DNA of 64,000 bases. Origin: Methanosarcina mazei S-6 (lineage in GTDB: Archaea > Halobacteriota > Methanosarcinia > Methanosarcinales > Methanosarcinaceae). The position numbers and the translations under genes are program-made. The notes beneath the pieces were generated by a model. It ran no database searches and was not told the origin of the DNA. It saw nothing but the letters and a program-made list of their open reading frames with translations. Shown here piece after piece: positions 16,202 through 25,657 of the stretch (position 1 is its first letter; every line of letters starts with the position of its first letter). The stretch covers positions 2,046,001-2,110,000 of the forward strand of contig NZ_CP009512.1 in NCBI RefSeq assembly GCF_000970205.1, given 5' to 3'.

Positions 16202-19123
16202 TCAAGCTGCTTCTGCCCATAAACTGAGGGTTCCCTGGAATTGCCCTGTTGATGAATAATTTAGCGGGAGGTCAAGCTGAGCCTGAGAGGTTTCCGCACT
16301 TTCTGCAGCCAGAACTTTGCTGTAATTCGACCAGATATTCTGGTCCAGTAGAAGTCCCGTTGCAAAGGGCCCATTCTCCTGGTCATGCACTTCAGCTGTC
16401 ACTTTTATACTGATGCCTCCATTATTCTTGAGGGCAAGAGGCAGTGACTCGCTTGGCGTACCCGGAGAAACCGTCCCGAAATCAAGTGAATCCGGTGAAA
16501 CGGTCAGGGAAATCACAGGGATAATATTCACTTTAAGTGTCACATTTGTGTCATCTTTCATATTCGTGTCATCTGTTACATTTGTATTGTCAGTCACGTT
16601 TGTATCAATAGTTACATTTGTATCAATAGTTACATTTGTATCAATAGTTACATTTGTACCATCTGTTACATTTGTACCGTCTGTTACGTTAGTGTCATCT
16701 GTTACATTTGTATCATTAGTCACATTTGTATCATTAGTCACATTTGTACCATCTGTTACGTTAGTGTCATCTGTTACATTTGTACCATCTGTTACGTTAG
16801 TGTCATCTGTTACATTTGTATCGTCTGTTATGTTAGTGTCATCAGTTGTTTCACTCTTATAACTGACTGCAAGGATTGCACTTGAAGGAATCATGTAGTC
16901 GCCACTGTTATCCGTAACAGAGGGGGCTATTATCTGAGCCTCATTGTTCTGAGACAGGAGATAGGATGTAACATCTCTTGCTTCATCGATATCCAGATTC
17001 GAGGAAGGAGTAGAGTCATAAACACCGGATATACTCATTTCATTAAATTTCAGAGCAATTCCTTCGTGACCTCCTGACTGGACTGTGGTCCAGAGCCGGG
17101 CATTGTCCACATTGCCGAGATCTATAGAGTCGCCTGCAAAAGCGATTTTCACGGTAGCTTCATCCGGAGTAAGGCCTCCTGAAGAACTCATTGTACTGAC
17201 TGCATCGCAGCCCTCATTGATCCAGTATTGGGTTTCCTTTCCTGAGGCATCTTCGTAAACCACAAGCAGGGCTATGCCATCAATACAGAAACTGTTTTCA
17301 GCATCGCTATTGGTGTTTTTGACTGTTGTAATATAATTTCCGCTTCCGCTCACAAGCCCTGTTACATTATAAGCCCATGTCCCGGTCGGATAATCATACT
17401 GTCCCCAGCCTTTCTGATCAGCGTATTCGGCTTCCGGAGTCAAGGAGCTTCCTGCGAAATCAAGACTCATGGAAGGAATGACCCCACTGGAACCTGTTGC
17501 ACTCCATGTCCAGAAATTATAGAGCCTTGCATACTTCACGATTGCCCCTTCCGGAAGTGACAGAGAGTGACCTGCTGTGTAGACGTCCCCGGAGGATACT
17601 TTAACGTAACTGCTGTTTCCATAATCGTAAATAATGTTTCCTTTAACAGTACCGTGAAGATAGGTTTCAAGGGGCTTGTCTCCGATATAACCGTTGTGCA
17701 TTACTTCCTGGGTTTTGCTTAGCTCATTATTTGTCGCGTTTGCATCATTTATGGTGGATCCCGGAACGACAACTGCCCTTAGGGTATAATTCTTTGCGTC
17801 TTCAGGTTTCCAGACAAATTCAACTGCTTCTGTAGCCCCATTTGCAAGTCCGTTAATCGGCTTGCTTTCAAGAAGGGACCCTTCGGAATACAGTTCAAGA
17901 GCAAAACTGCCTGCTTTTTCAGGTCCATTGTTTATTACAGTAACATTTACAGTGTTTACCAGGTTTTTCCAGGCTTTTGCCGCGCTGTTGTGTGATACTT
18001 TTATCGCCTGTACGCCCAGGTCAGCTGAAAACTTGGCATCGGTAGTATTATCTGCAGGTGTATCATTGGTAGTGTTGCCTGCAGGTACATCACTGGTAGT
18101 GTTGTCTGAAGATGTATCATTGGTAGTGTTGTCTGAAGATATGTCATCGGTGGTGTCGCCTGCAGACCCATTATCGGTAGTGTTATCTGCAGGGGTATCA
18201 TCGGTGCTATCACCTGAGGATGATGTGGTGTACTCTGCTGTCAGAATTCCAAGGACGCTTTTATAGAACGAGGCAGTTCTATCATAGGTTAAAGTATTCG
18301 TGCCTGACGATTTTAATGAATCCTTGACGTCCCATGTATTGGACCCGGAAAAAGTTCCCTGAGGCGTGCCTGAACTAAGGGCATTTCCATTAAAGGCGTA
18401 TGCTCCGTCTGAGCTTGCCTGGTATACAAGTGTTAGCTTTGAATCTGTCAGAGAAGAGCCTTCAGGTAAAGCTGCCTGGAAAGCCGTACTTCCTATGTAA
18501 TTTTCATTCATCTCGTCGTCACTATAATAACTGTCTGCATCATGTCCACGGTTGACCTGATACCAGATAGTTTTCTTGCTTCCATCGTTGTAAGCCACTA
18601 CAAGGGTGACGAGTCTTATCCTTCCATCGAATGAGCTATCAAGAGGATCGGTTTTTACTACAGCTGTGTTTTTCCCGGCTTTTACAAGGCCTGTGACATC
18701 ATAATACATCATGTAGTCACTTGTTACCCTGTTCACGTGGTCGTTAACCTGAACATGCCCGTTTCCTCCGTTGTAAGAATATGTGTACGGAACGTTCAGA
18801 GTTTCAGTTCCTAGGTTTTTGCCGTTAAAATCCACTTTTGCCTTTCCCTGATAATTGTTTTGCATATGCCCACAGTAAACATTTGTGAGCAGCATCGCCC
18901 ATTCGACATTGGCATTATCCGGTACAGTAAAAGTCTTTTCTATAGTATTGGATGCTTTTGCTTCCTGGTCTCCCATTCCGTAATAGCTATCACAATATAC
19001 CCCACCGCTTACTGTTCCGCTGTGGGCGGAGGTGAGGGGGATTCCACCTACGTAATTATCGGCCGAGCAGACTCCACTGCTCAGAACCATTATTAGCAAC
19101 ACCAAAATAATTTTTCTGTTCGT
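16202..19123 (-). CDS. Large secreted DUF3344 protein (two DUF3344 modules, CARDB, sequon-rich linkers)
   Basis: About 970 aa. After a signal peptide (KIILVLLIMVLSSGVCSA) come a DUF3344 module (GTVSGGVYCDSYYGMGD ... WYQVNRGHDAD), an Asp/Thr/Asn linker full of DNTT sequons, a CARDB-type Ig domain (about 380-490), and a second DUF3344 module of the other subtype (GYIGDKPLETYLHGTVKG ... QYWINEGCD). A linker of repeated DDTNVT/DGTNVT and a C-terminal domain with SPDSLDFGTVSPG (DUF1573-like pattern) follow. No C-terminal anchor. Start: the perfect ribosome binding site GGAGG (19131-19135) points to ACG 19121-19123, which reads ACG-AAC-AGA. A TTG at 19177 is the nearest standard start in frame but has no site. 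Function unknown; probably a glycosylated surface protein. Confidence 0.85.
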   Translation of the reverse strand, partial: TNRKIILVLLIMVLSSGVCSADNYVGGIPLTSAHSGTVSGGVYCDSYYGMGDQEAKASNTIEKTFTVPDNANVEWAMLLTNVYCGHMQNNYQGKAKVDFNGKNLGTETLNVPYTYSYNGGNGHVQVNDHVNRVTSDYMMYYDVTGLVKAGKNTAVVKTDPLDSSFDGRIRLVTLVVAYNDGSKKTIWYQVNRGHDADSYYSDDEMNENYIGSTAFQAALPEGSSLTDSKLTLVYQASSDGAYAFNGNALSSGTPQGTFSGSNTWDVKDSLKSSGTNTLTYDRTASFYKSVLGILTAEYTTSSSGDSTDDTPADNTTDNGSAGDTTDDISSDNTTNDTSSDNTTSDVPAGNTTNDTPADNTTDAKFSADLGVQAIKVSHNSAAKAWKNLVNTVNVTVINNGPEKAGSFALELYSEGSLLESKPINGLANGATEAVEFVWKPEDAKNYTLRAVVVPGSTINDANATNNELSKTQEVMHNGYIGDKPLETYLHGTVKGNIIYDYGNSSYVKVSSGDVYTAGHSLSLPEGAIVKYARLYNFWTWSATGSSGVIPSMSLDFAGSSLTPEAEYADQKGWGQYDYPTGTWAYNVTGLVSGSGNYITTVKNTNSDAENSFCIDGIALLVVYEDASGKETQYWINEGCDAVSTMSSSGGLTPDEATVKIAFAGDSIDLGNVDNARLWTTVQSGGHEGIALKFNEMSISGVYDSTPSSNLDIDEARDVTSYLLSQNNEAQIIAPSVTDNSGDYMIPSSAILAVSYKSETTDDTNITDDTNVTDDTNVTDGTNVTDDTNVTDGTNVTNDTNVTNDTNVTDDTNVTDGTNVTDGTNVTIDTNVTIDTNVTIDTNVTDNTNVTDDTNMKDDTNVTLKVNIIPVISLTVSPDSLDFGTVSPGTPSESLPLALKNNGGISIKVTAEVHDQENGPFATGLLLDQNIWSNYSKVLAAESAETSQAQLDLPLNYSSTGQFQGTLSLWAEAA
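16539..16848. repeat. 18-base coding tandem repeat (DxTNVT linker)
   Basis: About 17 degenerate copies of an 18-base unit (TGTTACATTTGTATCATC and variants) inside the DUF3344 gene. On the coding strand it gives DDTNVT, DGTNVT, NDTNVT or IDTNVT, so nearly every unit carries an N-V-T glycosylation sequon. Confidence 0.9.
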
Positions 19124-20020
19124 AGATCTTCCTCCTGTAAATAAGTTAGAGAAAGAATTCCAGAACTCTGTGCACAATCGGTTCCCATTAATATATAACA
19201 GGAATTTTAGCAGTTGTCAGTAAAAATAGGGCCAGATAATTTCTGCGGTATATGGGGAAAAAATACCCTATTACTCGATTTGATGACAAGTGAGATTAAA
19301 TATATTCCTGCTTCTAATGAGACTCTCTTCCACAGATTTTCCAAAATCTTTCCTTAAGGGTTTTCCCAGTTAATAGTTGATTATTATTACAAATAATCTT
19401 TTTAGTAACAATTTTTCAGATATATTAAGCTTTCTAAATGCTTCTTAAAAGTACTTATACTTAATTTTTTGTGTAAATTGAATAATAATTTCACAATAAA
19501 TCAGACATCCTAGAAGATTATCCAGCTGTCCTGTGGTATTTTTACGTCTTTTGTTGCGATTTTTTTAATAAATCATATCAAAACTGTGGAGCCGCCAAAA
19601 TAATTAGCTGTTATTATATAAATGGGCTTATTTATCTTTATCATAATTTGAAAATTAATTTAATAATTATTAATATTCTTTAGTTTAATAACAAATATTA
19701 AAAAATTTTTCATAATATATATTACAAAAAAATAATAGACAAAAAACACACATGATATTCTTCAAATAACATGCCCAAAAAATGAAAGTACTTGAGAGAA
19801 CTTTCATGCCAAAAGATTTACAATAGGCATCAGATTATCAAATCCTGAATCTGCTCCATTATATAAAAACCAGTACATAATTGTAAGAGAACAGTAAAGA
19901 ATACTTTTTTTATTTTGGAGCTCTATCTAACTAATTCATTTATATTTCAAACTGCAATAAACCGATTCATTTTTTAAGGCATAAAGTATGAATCTATGAT
20001 TATTGACCTTTTACGAAATT
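19124..20020. other. Long AT-rich intergenic region
   Basis: Upstream of the large DUF3344 gene on the minus strand. TATA-like sequence AATATATAAC at 19190-19199 (minus-strand sense GTTATATATT) lies about 70 bases before the ribosome binding site and is a candidate promoter. The rest is AT-rich with no gene recognised. Confidence 0.45.
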
Positions 20021-20245
20021 CTAAAGAATCAATTCCATATTGGCCTGCTTACAGAATTCTAAAAAGTGATCTGAATTAGCTATATGCGTAGCCAGATTAT
20101 GTCCCTGCTCGAAAAAATGAATTCCAGCCTGGATTTCAGCCGAATGTTTCAGGTGCTCCCTGAGAGTATTGATAGCTTTGAAAGGTAAGCCAGCGCCGAT
20201 TTTATAATTCAGATAAGAACATTCAGTTCTCTTTTTCGTTAAACA
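20021..20245 (-). pseudogene. C-terminal gene fragment of unknown family
   Basis: An open minus-strand stretch without start codon ends at TAG 20021. It reads ...NYKIGAGLPFKAINTLREHL and on to EFCKQANMELIL. Codon and residue use are clearly protein-like compared with the surrounding AT-rich sequence. The upstream part degrades into Lys/Ile-rich sequence near 20245. It looks like the tail of a lost gene. No family could be assigned. Confidence 0.4.
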
Positions 20246-20446
20246 AATTTTATCTTTTCTTTATGCTAAAAGGTAGGATTTAATTTACTTTATCTATCTT
20301 CCAATCGCTTACTGAAATACTTTATTTGAGAAGATATATTAATGATATTTTTTAAATACAAAATGCCACTAATTCGAAAAATTAATATACACATACTATA
20401 TAAAGTAATACAAAATTAAAAATTCGTGAGAATTTATATTCTTTGA

Positions 20447-20580
20447 AGCCTGAGAACTGATTATTATTGGTGGTTTTCAGAGCTTGAAGGTTATTCAGAA
20501 AAGCACGGCTTGAACCTGGAATATCTGGAAAAGAAGCTGGTTCAGTATGTTATATGTGTTATCAAAGGCATGGGGTTTGA
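20447..20580 (+). pseudogene. Fragment of a lost gene overlapping the next ORF start
   Basis: The plus strand, out of frame with the DUF3344 gene at 20547, reads YYWWFSELEGYSEKHGLNLE then YLEKKLVQYVICVIKGMG without a start codon. It looks like the C-terminal end of an enzyme, possibly a methyltransferase, whose last codons now overlap the beginning of the DUF3344 gene. Family assignment is a guess. Confidence 0.35.
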
Positions 20581-22274
20581 AAAGGTTTTTCCTGTATACT
20601 GCAGGATTTTTTATATTTTTTATATGTATTACTCCATGTCTGGCAACTTATAATTTTGAAGGTACTCCTGAACAGGACGAACTGGTTGAAGTAACATCAG
20701 GTACGGTAAAAGGAGGACTTTATGTTGATGGCGGGGAAGGGCTTGGCCCGACTCCTTATGTGCAGGAATTCAATATTCCCGGAGATTCGGTAACATGGGC
20801 AAAGATATATGTGGGTATATGGGGGGGGAATGAAGAAAAAACCGGTACTCTGGACATTAATGTGAATGGAAATAGTTTCGAAAGCGTGGAGCTGGAAGGT
20901 ACGGGAGATAAGGGAGATAACGAAGACCAGAACCCTTCTATATACTGTGCAGGTCATGGGATTTACTGGGTGGCTTATGACATGGGGACTGCTCTAAGTA
21001 CGGGACCTGTAAAGGTAGAAGCCGAAACAAGCGGGGATATCGACGGCAGGATCTATGGAATAGTCCTTGCAGCAGTATATGAAGATAAAGAAGGACAGGA
21101 TACAAGGTACTGGGTTGAAGAAGGAAACATAAACCTCCATGATAAAGGCAGGAGTGAAGAAGCGTCCTCAACCCACGATGAAGCATATGCTGATTTCTCG
21201 GGAAAAGTGGATGTGGACAGGTATAAGACTGCAAATCTTGCTGCCGTATACCTCTGTGGCAGTCCGGGGCTCGGAGATTCCCTGTACTTCAATGATGAAC
21301 AGCTTTCTGACGGAGAAAACAGTAACGATATTGCAAATTCTAAGAGTTATTTCGATTTAAAATTCTTTGATGTACTTGATTTTCTTGCAGAGGATGATAA
21401 CGAACTCAGGTTTCAGAGGGATGATGAAGACTATTTACATCCTGTGTTTGCCGCACTGAGTCTGGGAACGGAAGAAGAAGGAAGTTCTGACCTTATAGTC
21501 TCAGGAGTTACTCTACCTGTACTTTATGCAGGGCAGGAAAACATCATAAAGGCAAATATCAAAAACATAGGCCGGGATTCTGCATATGGCTTTCAGGCTG
21601 CACTTTACGCTGACAACGAAATAGTCTCAACCGCTTCTGTGTCTTCACTTTCAAGCGGGAAAAGTAAAACCATTGATTTCAACTGGAAACCCGGACGCAG
21701 TGGGGAACATGTTCTGAAGGTATCTGTTGACTACACTAACAGGAAAAAAGAACTCTGTGAAATAAACAACTGGAATATTCCTTTTCTTGCCAATATTATT
21801 GATTTGACTCCTCCTGAGATTGAAATTGACTCTCCTCTTGACGGCAGTTCAGTAAGCTCAGGATACCTGAAGGTCAGTGGAACAGTTGAAGATACCAGCC
21901 GGAACACTACAGTAGATGTTAACGGCCAGAAAGCTTTGCTTGCAGACAAAAGATGGAGTGCAGACATACCTGTTGCCCCCGGACCCAATAAAATAGTTGT
22001 TTCTGCAGTAGACGGAACAAACAACACCGGAAAAGAGTTCATTCTTGTTACAGGAATTTCTTCCGGATCTGGTAACAATGAATCCTTTGTGTCCGGTGGT
22101 GAAAGAGAGCATGTTAACCGGAAAGTTAACGCGGAACCGGTTAGCAGTACAATCCCGGTTTACCGGAGTGATATACATAAAAAGGATGCCGTGTTTCCGG
22201 GGTTTTATGGAGAACTCGGACTAATTTTTGCGGCTTTGTTCCTGAGAGATAAAAAAAGGGGAAAACAGGTATGA
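20547..22274 (+). CDS. Membrane-anchored DUF3344 + CARDB + Ig-like surface protein
   Basis: 575 aa. A signal peptide (residues about 11-33) is followed by a DUF3344 module of the 'GTVKGGLYVDGGEGLG' subtype with IYVGIWGG, the C134/H137 motif YCAGHGIYWVAYD, RYWVEEGNINLHDKG and the conserved DYLHPVFAAL. Next come a CARDB domain (about 320-415) and a bacterial Ig-like domain with PPEIEIDSPLDGSSV (about 423-505). The C-terminus PGFYGELGLIFAALFLRDKK has a PGF tripeptide, a hydrophobic stretch and a basic end, as in archaeosortase PGF-CTERM signals. ATG 20547 is used, but its ribosome binding site is weak. The next gene overlaps by 4 bases (ATGA). Confidence 0.85.
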   Translation: MLYVLSKAWGLKRFFLYTAGFFIFFICITPCLATYNFEGTPEQDELVEVTSGTVKGGLYVDGGEGLGPTPYVQEFNIPGDSVTWAKIYVGIWGGNEEKTGTLDINVNGNSFESVELEGTGDKGDNEDQNPSIYCAGHGIYWVAYDMGTALSTGPVKVEAETSGDIDGRIYGIVLAAVYEDKEGQDTRYWVEEGNINLHDKGRSEEASSTHDEAYADFSGKVDVDRYKTANLAAVYLCGSPGLGDSLYFNDEQLSDGENSNDIANSKSYFDLKFFDVLDFLAEDDNELRFQRDDEDYLHPVFAALSLGTEEEGSSDLIVSGVTLPVLYAGQENIIKANIKNIGRDSAYGFQAALYADNEIVSTASVSSLSSGKSKTIDFNWKPGRSGEHVLKVSVDYTNRKKELCEINNWNIPFLANIIDLTPPEIEIDSPLDGSSVSSGYLKVSGTVEDTSRNTTVDVNGQKALLADKRWSADIPVAPGPNKIVVSAVDGTNNTGKEFILVTGISSGSGNNESFVSGGEREHVNRKVNAEPVSSTIPVYRSDIHKKDAVFPGFYGELGLIFAALFLRDKKRGKQV

Positions 22275-23875
22275 GCAGAATCATGAGCAGAAAATGTTTT
22301 TTTCTCGCCTTTACAGCTTTTTTCCTCACATTGTATCTGGTAATGTGCCTTACCCCTGCCTCGGCGAATGAAGACGACTGGGACAGCCTGATAGTTACCC
22401 TCAGTCCTGAAAACTCCATTGTCTCAAAAGACGTATACATTCTGGAAGCATTAAAATTCGACGGGTACGGGATGGTTCTGGTCCAGGTTTCAAAAGAAGA
22501 TGAAAGACTTGGAGATGCCGTACTTGAGAATAACAGTACTGCCTGGTGTTATCTGGATAGCAACAATGTAAGGCTAAAAGCGTGCAATGTCACAGACCAG
22601 AAAACTCTTCCAATGTTTGGAAGCCTCTGCTCTCCTGAAGCAGAAATCGTATTTGAAACAAAAAAAATTGTTGAAGATGATGTGGTTCTGGAGCTTGATC
22701 TGGAAGCGAATAAAGACGAGTACTTTCTTGATGAAGATATAATTATTGATATGGAGCTCAGAAACGTAGGAGAAGTGAAATCCGACAGAATAAGGCTTGA
22801 TCTGGATTCTGACGGGCTTCTGGTCAAAGAAGGAGGTCCGGAAATTATAACGCTCGATAAGGGTTCAAAAAAGTCCTGTGAACTCAGGCTCAGGTTTCCT
22901 GAAAGGCTAAAAGAATCATATAATATTACTGTAACTCTGAACTGGGAAGATAATTCCGGTAAGCATTCTCTTTACCAGGATGTAGAAATTGAGCTTATAG
23001 AGCCCTTGAAAATATACAAAAGTGCAGGTTTGGAAGCTTTTTCAGGGAACCCCGTGTGTGTTACTATTTCCGTAAAAAATATCCAGAAAAGAAAGGTCAA
23101 TGTTTCACTGCTTGACCTGCCTCCAGCAACATTTACAGTAACCAGCATTTCCAGGTCAGATGGTGATGGCATGGGCCCGGAAAGTCCGGATTATTTAAAC
23201 TGGAATTTTGTACTTGCTCCGGAAGAAAAAAAGACCTTTTCTTACTATATAAAATCCGACCAGCCTGGAGCTCACAGAGTGCCGCAAGTCCATACATACT
23301 CAAATCTATGCGGGCAGACCTATAATGAATGTTCCGATTCCGATAATATAATCACTATATTTGAAAATATTTCATACCTGCCATACAGAAACGAAACTCA
23401 TACAGAAGTGACCATTTCTTCAGGGGTTGATCTCTCATCTTATCTGGACAAAAACGGATACTCTCTTCTGGATATTCGGGTGGAAAATAAGGAGCTTGAT
23501 GCATTTATATTCATTCCAAAGGGGACAAGGCTTCTTGATAGCCATAAAGAGTCCATTCAAGCAATAACAATAACAGAGGTAGACCAGCCTTCACTGCCCG
23601 CATCCCTGCTCCTTGCAGAAAAATGCTATGGACTTGAACCTGAAGGAGCTGAATTTGATCCTTTCTGCAGGCTTGATCTTAGCCTGAGTGACTCGGTAAA
23701 AGGCAATTTTCCTGCAATTTACCGCTACTGTGGAAGTAATTCCATCTGGAATCTAACTGACTGTATTGTGAATGAAAATAGAATATCAGCAGACATTTCG
23801 GATTTTTCGATATACGCGGTTCTTGCAGAACCTCCACAGGAAATAAAATTGAATGTTAAAATTGTTCCTTCATAA
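22271..23875 (+). CDS. Secreted protein with Ig/CARDB-like region, partner of the upstream DUF3344 protein
   Basis: 534 aa, start overlapping the upstream stop (ATGA), so the two products are probably made together. The signal peptide is MSRKCFFLAFTAFFLTLYLV and on to ASA. About residues 130-245 look like a CARDB/NEW3-type beta-sandwich (KDEYFLDEDIIIDMELRNVG; KSYNITVTLNW type strands), followed by another beta-rich region with conserved cysteines (SNLCGQTYNEC). The end (PPQEIKLNVKIVPS) has no anchor, so the protein is likely extracellular and may bind the anchored DUF3344 partner. No enzymatic motif seen. Confidence 0.75.
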   Translation: MSRIMSRKCFFLAFTAFFLTLYLVMCLTPASANEDDWDSLIVTLSPENSIVSKDVYILEALKFDGYGMVLVQVSKEDERLGDAVLENNSTAWCYLDSNNVRLKACNVTDQKTLPMFGSLCSPEAEIVFETKKIVEDDVVLELDLEANKDEYFLDEDIIIDMELRNVGEVKSDRIRLDLDSDGLLVKEGGPEIITLDKGSKKSCELRLRFPERLKESYNITVTLNWEDNSGKHSLYQDVEIELIEPLKIYKSAGLEAFSGNPVCVTISVKNIQKRKVNVSLLDLPPATFTVTSISRSDGDGMGPESPDYLNWNFVLAPEEKKTFSYYIKSDQPGAHRVPQVHTYSNLCGQTYNECSDSDNIITIFENISYLPYRNETHTEVTISSGVDLSSYLDKNGYSLLDIRVENKELDAFIFIPKGTRLLDSHKESIQAITITEVDQPSLPASLLLAEKCYGLEPEGAEFDPFCRLDLSLSDSVKGNFPAIYRYCGSNSIWNLTDCIVNENRISADISDFSIYAVLAEPPQEIKLNVKIVPS

Positions 23876-23956
23876 TTTCATAAACCGTTTTTATAGCTCC
23901 ACTAACATTTTAAGGTTTTATTGGCCATTTTAGAGATTTATTAACAACTTTTATTT

Positions 23957-24631
23957 TTAGATTATGATTGTTCCGTCATTCAGCTTCAGCACCTTGTCCG
24001 CAGCTCTGGCCATTTCAGGGTCATGAGTTGTAACGATAAAACTGATATTCTGCTCTCGATTTATGTTTTTCATGAGGTCCGTGATTTTTCTTCCGGTTCC
24101 TGAATCAAGGTTTCCAGTAGGCTCGTCTGCCAGAATAATTCTCGGGCTGTTTGCAAGCGCTCTTGCTATGGCAACTCTCTGCTGCTCTCCTCCGGATAAT
24201 TCGGAAGGTAGATGGCACATTCTATCCTCAAGACCTACAAGGTTAAGAAGTTCAGATGCTCTTTGTTTCTGCCTGGAACGACCTACTCCATTAAAGTGCA
24301 TCGGGTAACAGACATTCTCAAGAGCATCCATTGCAGGTATCAGGTTAAAAGCCTGGAATACGAATCCTATTGTCTGCCTGTGCAGCCTTACAATGGCGGG
24401 AGAATTCCTGTAGTCCACTTCGTTTCCTTCTATAAAGACTCTTCCAGAACTGGGCTGGTCAAGACACCCGACAATGTTAAGCAGAGTGGACTTCCCGGAT
24501 CCGGAAGGTCCCATAAAGGAAACAAATTCTCCCTCTTCAATTTTCACATTTATATCCTTTAAGGCTTCCACACGCAACCCGGAATCAAACACGTAACACT
24601 TTGATAGATCTCTGGTTTCGACAATATTCAT
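23957..24631 (-). CDS. ABC transporter ATP-binding protein, LolD/MacB/FtsE type
   Basis: A single ATPase domain of about 224 aa. Walker [11 protein letters not shown]-loop [10 protein letters not shown], signature [15 protein letters not shown], Walker [14 protein letters not shown] and the switch His in VTTHDPEM are all intact. The [12 protein letters not shown] form is typical of the LolD/MacB class, which works with MacB/FtsX-type permeases rather than with conventional importers. ATG 24631 ([13 protein letters not shown]) is chosen over a TTG at 24667. It is the last gene of a minus-strand operon behind two DUF3344 genes. The likely permease partner is the FtsX-like protein at 34331-35521, about 10 kb away. 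Confidence 0.92.
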   Translation of the reverse strand: MNIVETRDLSKCYVFDSGLRVEALKDINVKIEEGEFVSFMGPSGSGKSTLLNIVGCLDQPSSGRVFIEGNEVDYRNSPAIVRLHRQTIGFVFQAFNLIPAMDALENVCYPMHFNGVGRSRQKQRASELLNLVGLEDRMCHLPSELSGGEQQRVAIARALANSPRIILADEPTGNLDSGTGRKITDLMKNINREQNISFIVTTHDPEMARAADKVLKLNDGTIII

Positions 24632-24670
24632 TTCTGTCCACTTCCTGTTTGTACTCAGTTCCTGCAAAAA

Positions 24671-25657
24671 TCATCCGTATCTCTTTCCAGGATTTTCAGG
24701 CTCTTTGAACTCGAGCAAAAGTATTGCATTCGTAGCCATGAGGTAATCTCCATTATCCTGAATACTGGCAAAATTCCCATTAGAATCAAGGTAATTTCCT
24801 ACCGACCTTTCATCCAGGGCTATCTGGACAGTTTCGTTTGTCTGGTATACATTCTTCCAGCTTTTTCCACCCGCAAACAGAAGCTTTATGATGTCTCCGA
24901 TAACCGGAATACTCCCGGTTTTTTCATTGAAAAAAAGCCTGTTTCTGGCTTCTGTGCCTGAACTATAGCCTCCTGAAGGAGAAACTGTTATCAGCCGTGC
25001 ATTTTCAATATTTTCAGGGCAAATATCTCCTTCAAAGAAAGTGGTTGTTGTTGCCATATCAGGATCGATCCCGTATTCTGCATACAGCACATCACAGCCT
25101 TCATTAATCCAGTACTCTGTCTGTGGTAAATCCGGGTTTTCATAAACGAGCAGAAGCCCTGCGCCCTGTACACAGAAGGTTTTTTCGTCACCACCAGCAT
25201 TTACAAGCGATATAGAATAGTTGCCAGCCTCCGAAATATCTTCACTCAGGTCATAAACGTCAGTTCCCGAAAAAAAATCGTATCTTGAGACGAAACCTTT
25301 TGTGTCCGTATACCTTTTTTCTTCCAGTAAAAGTACAGAACTTCCGGAATGTACAAGAGAAGACTTAAACTCCGGATATATGCCATCAAGCCCCTGTTTG
25401 CTCCATGTCCAGTAAATATAAGCTCTTGCAACCTTTATGGAAGAACCTTCCGGAGGATTGACACTGAAGTTAACAGTATAGCTTTCACCTGATTCGAGCT
25501 CTCCACTGTATCTGCTGTCCCCAAGAGAAAAATCAAGGGTTCCACAGTGCTCATCATGAATGACTGTCTGCAGGTTTTTATCTCCGGCATATGAAGCTGA
25601 AGCCGGCATAATAAGCAGCAGGAGGTTAATTAAAAGTACAGCTGATTTCAAATTCAT
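24671..25657 (-). CDS. Secreted DUF3344 protein
   Basis: About 328 aa. Signal peptide MNLKSAVLLINLLLLIMPAS is followed directly by the DUF3344 signature SYAGDKNLQTVIHDEHCGTL, then AYIYWTWSKQGLDG, the conserved ...EYWINEGCDVLYAEYG and a late NGDYLMATNAILLLEF. There is no C-terminal anchor. This is the 'YAGDKxLxT' subtype, also found at 28064 and in the second half of the 16202 gene. ATG 25657 is preferred over a start at 25696 because the signal peptide begins there; it overlaps the upstream gene by 32 bases. The ATPase gene follows after a 39-base gap. Confidence 0.85.
   Translation of the reverse strand: MNLKSAVLLINLLLLIMPASASYAGDKNLQTVIHDEHCGTLDFSLGDSRYSGELESGESYTVNFSVNPPEGSSIKVARAYIYWTWSKQGLDGIYPEFKSSLVHSGSSVLLLEEKRYTDTKGFVSRYDFFSGTDVYDLSEDISEAGNYSISLVNAGGDEKTFCVQGAGLLLVYENPDLPQTEYWINEGCDVLYAEYGIDPDMATTTTFFEGDICPENIENARLITVSPSGGYSSGTEARNRLFFNEKTGSIPVIGDIIKLLFAGGKSWKNVYQTNETVQIALDERSVGNYLDSNGNFASIQDNGDYLMATNAILLLEFKEPENPGKRYG

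Noticed and set aside
16413-16862. Plus-strand ORF of TFVSSVTFV repeats opposite the DUF3344 gene
   Set aside because: It is the antisense reading of the DxTNVT repeat. The minus frame has the signal peptide and domains.
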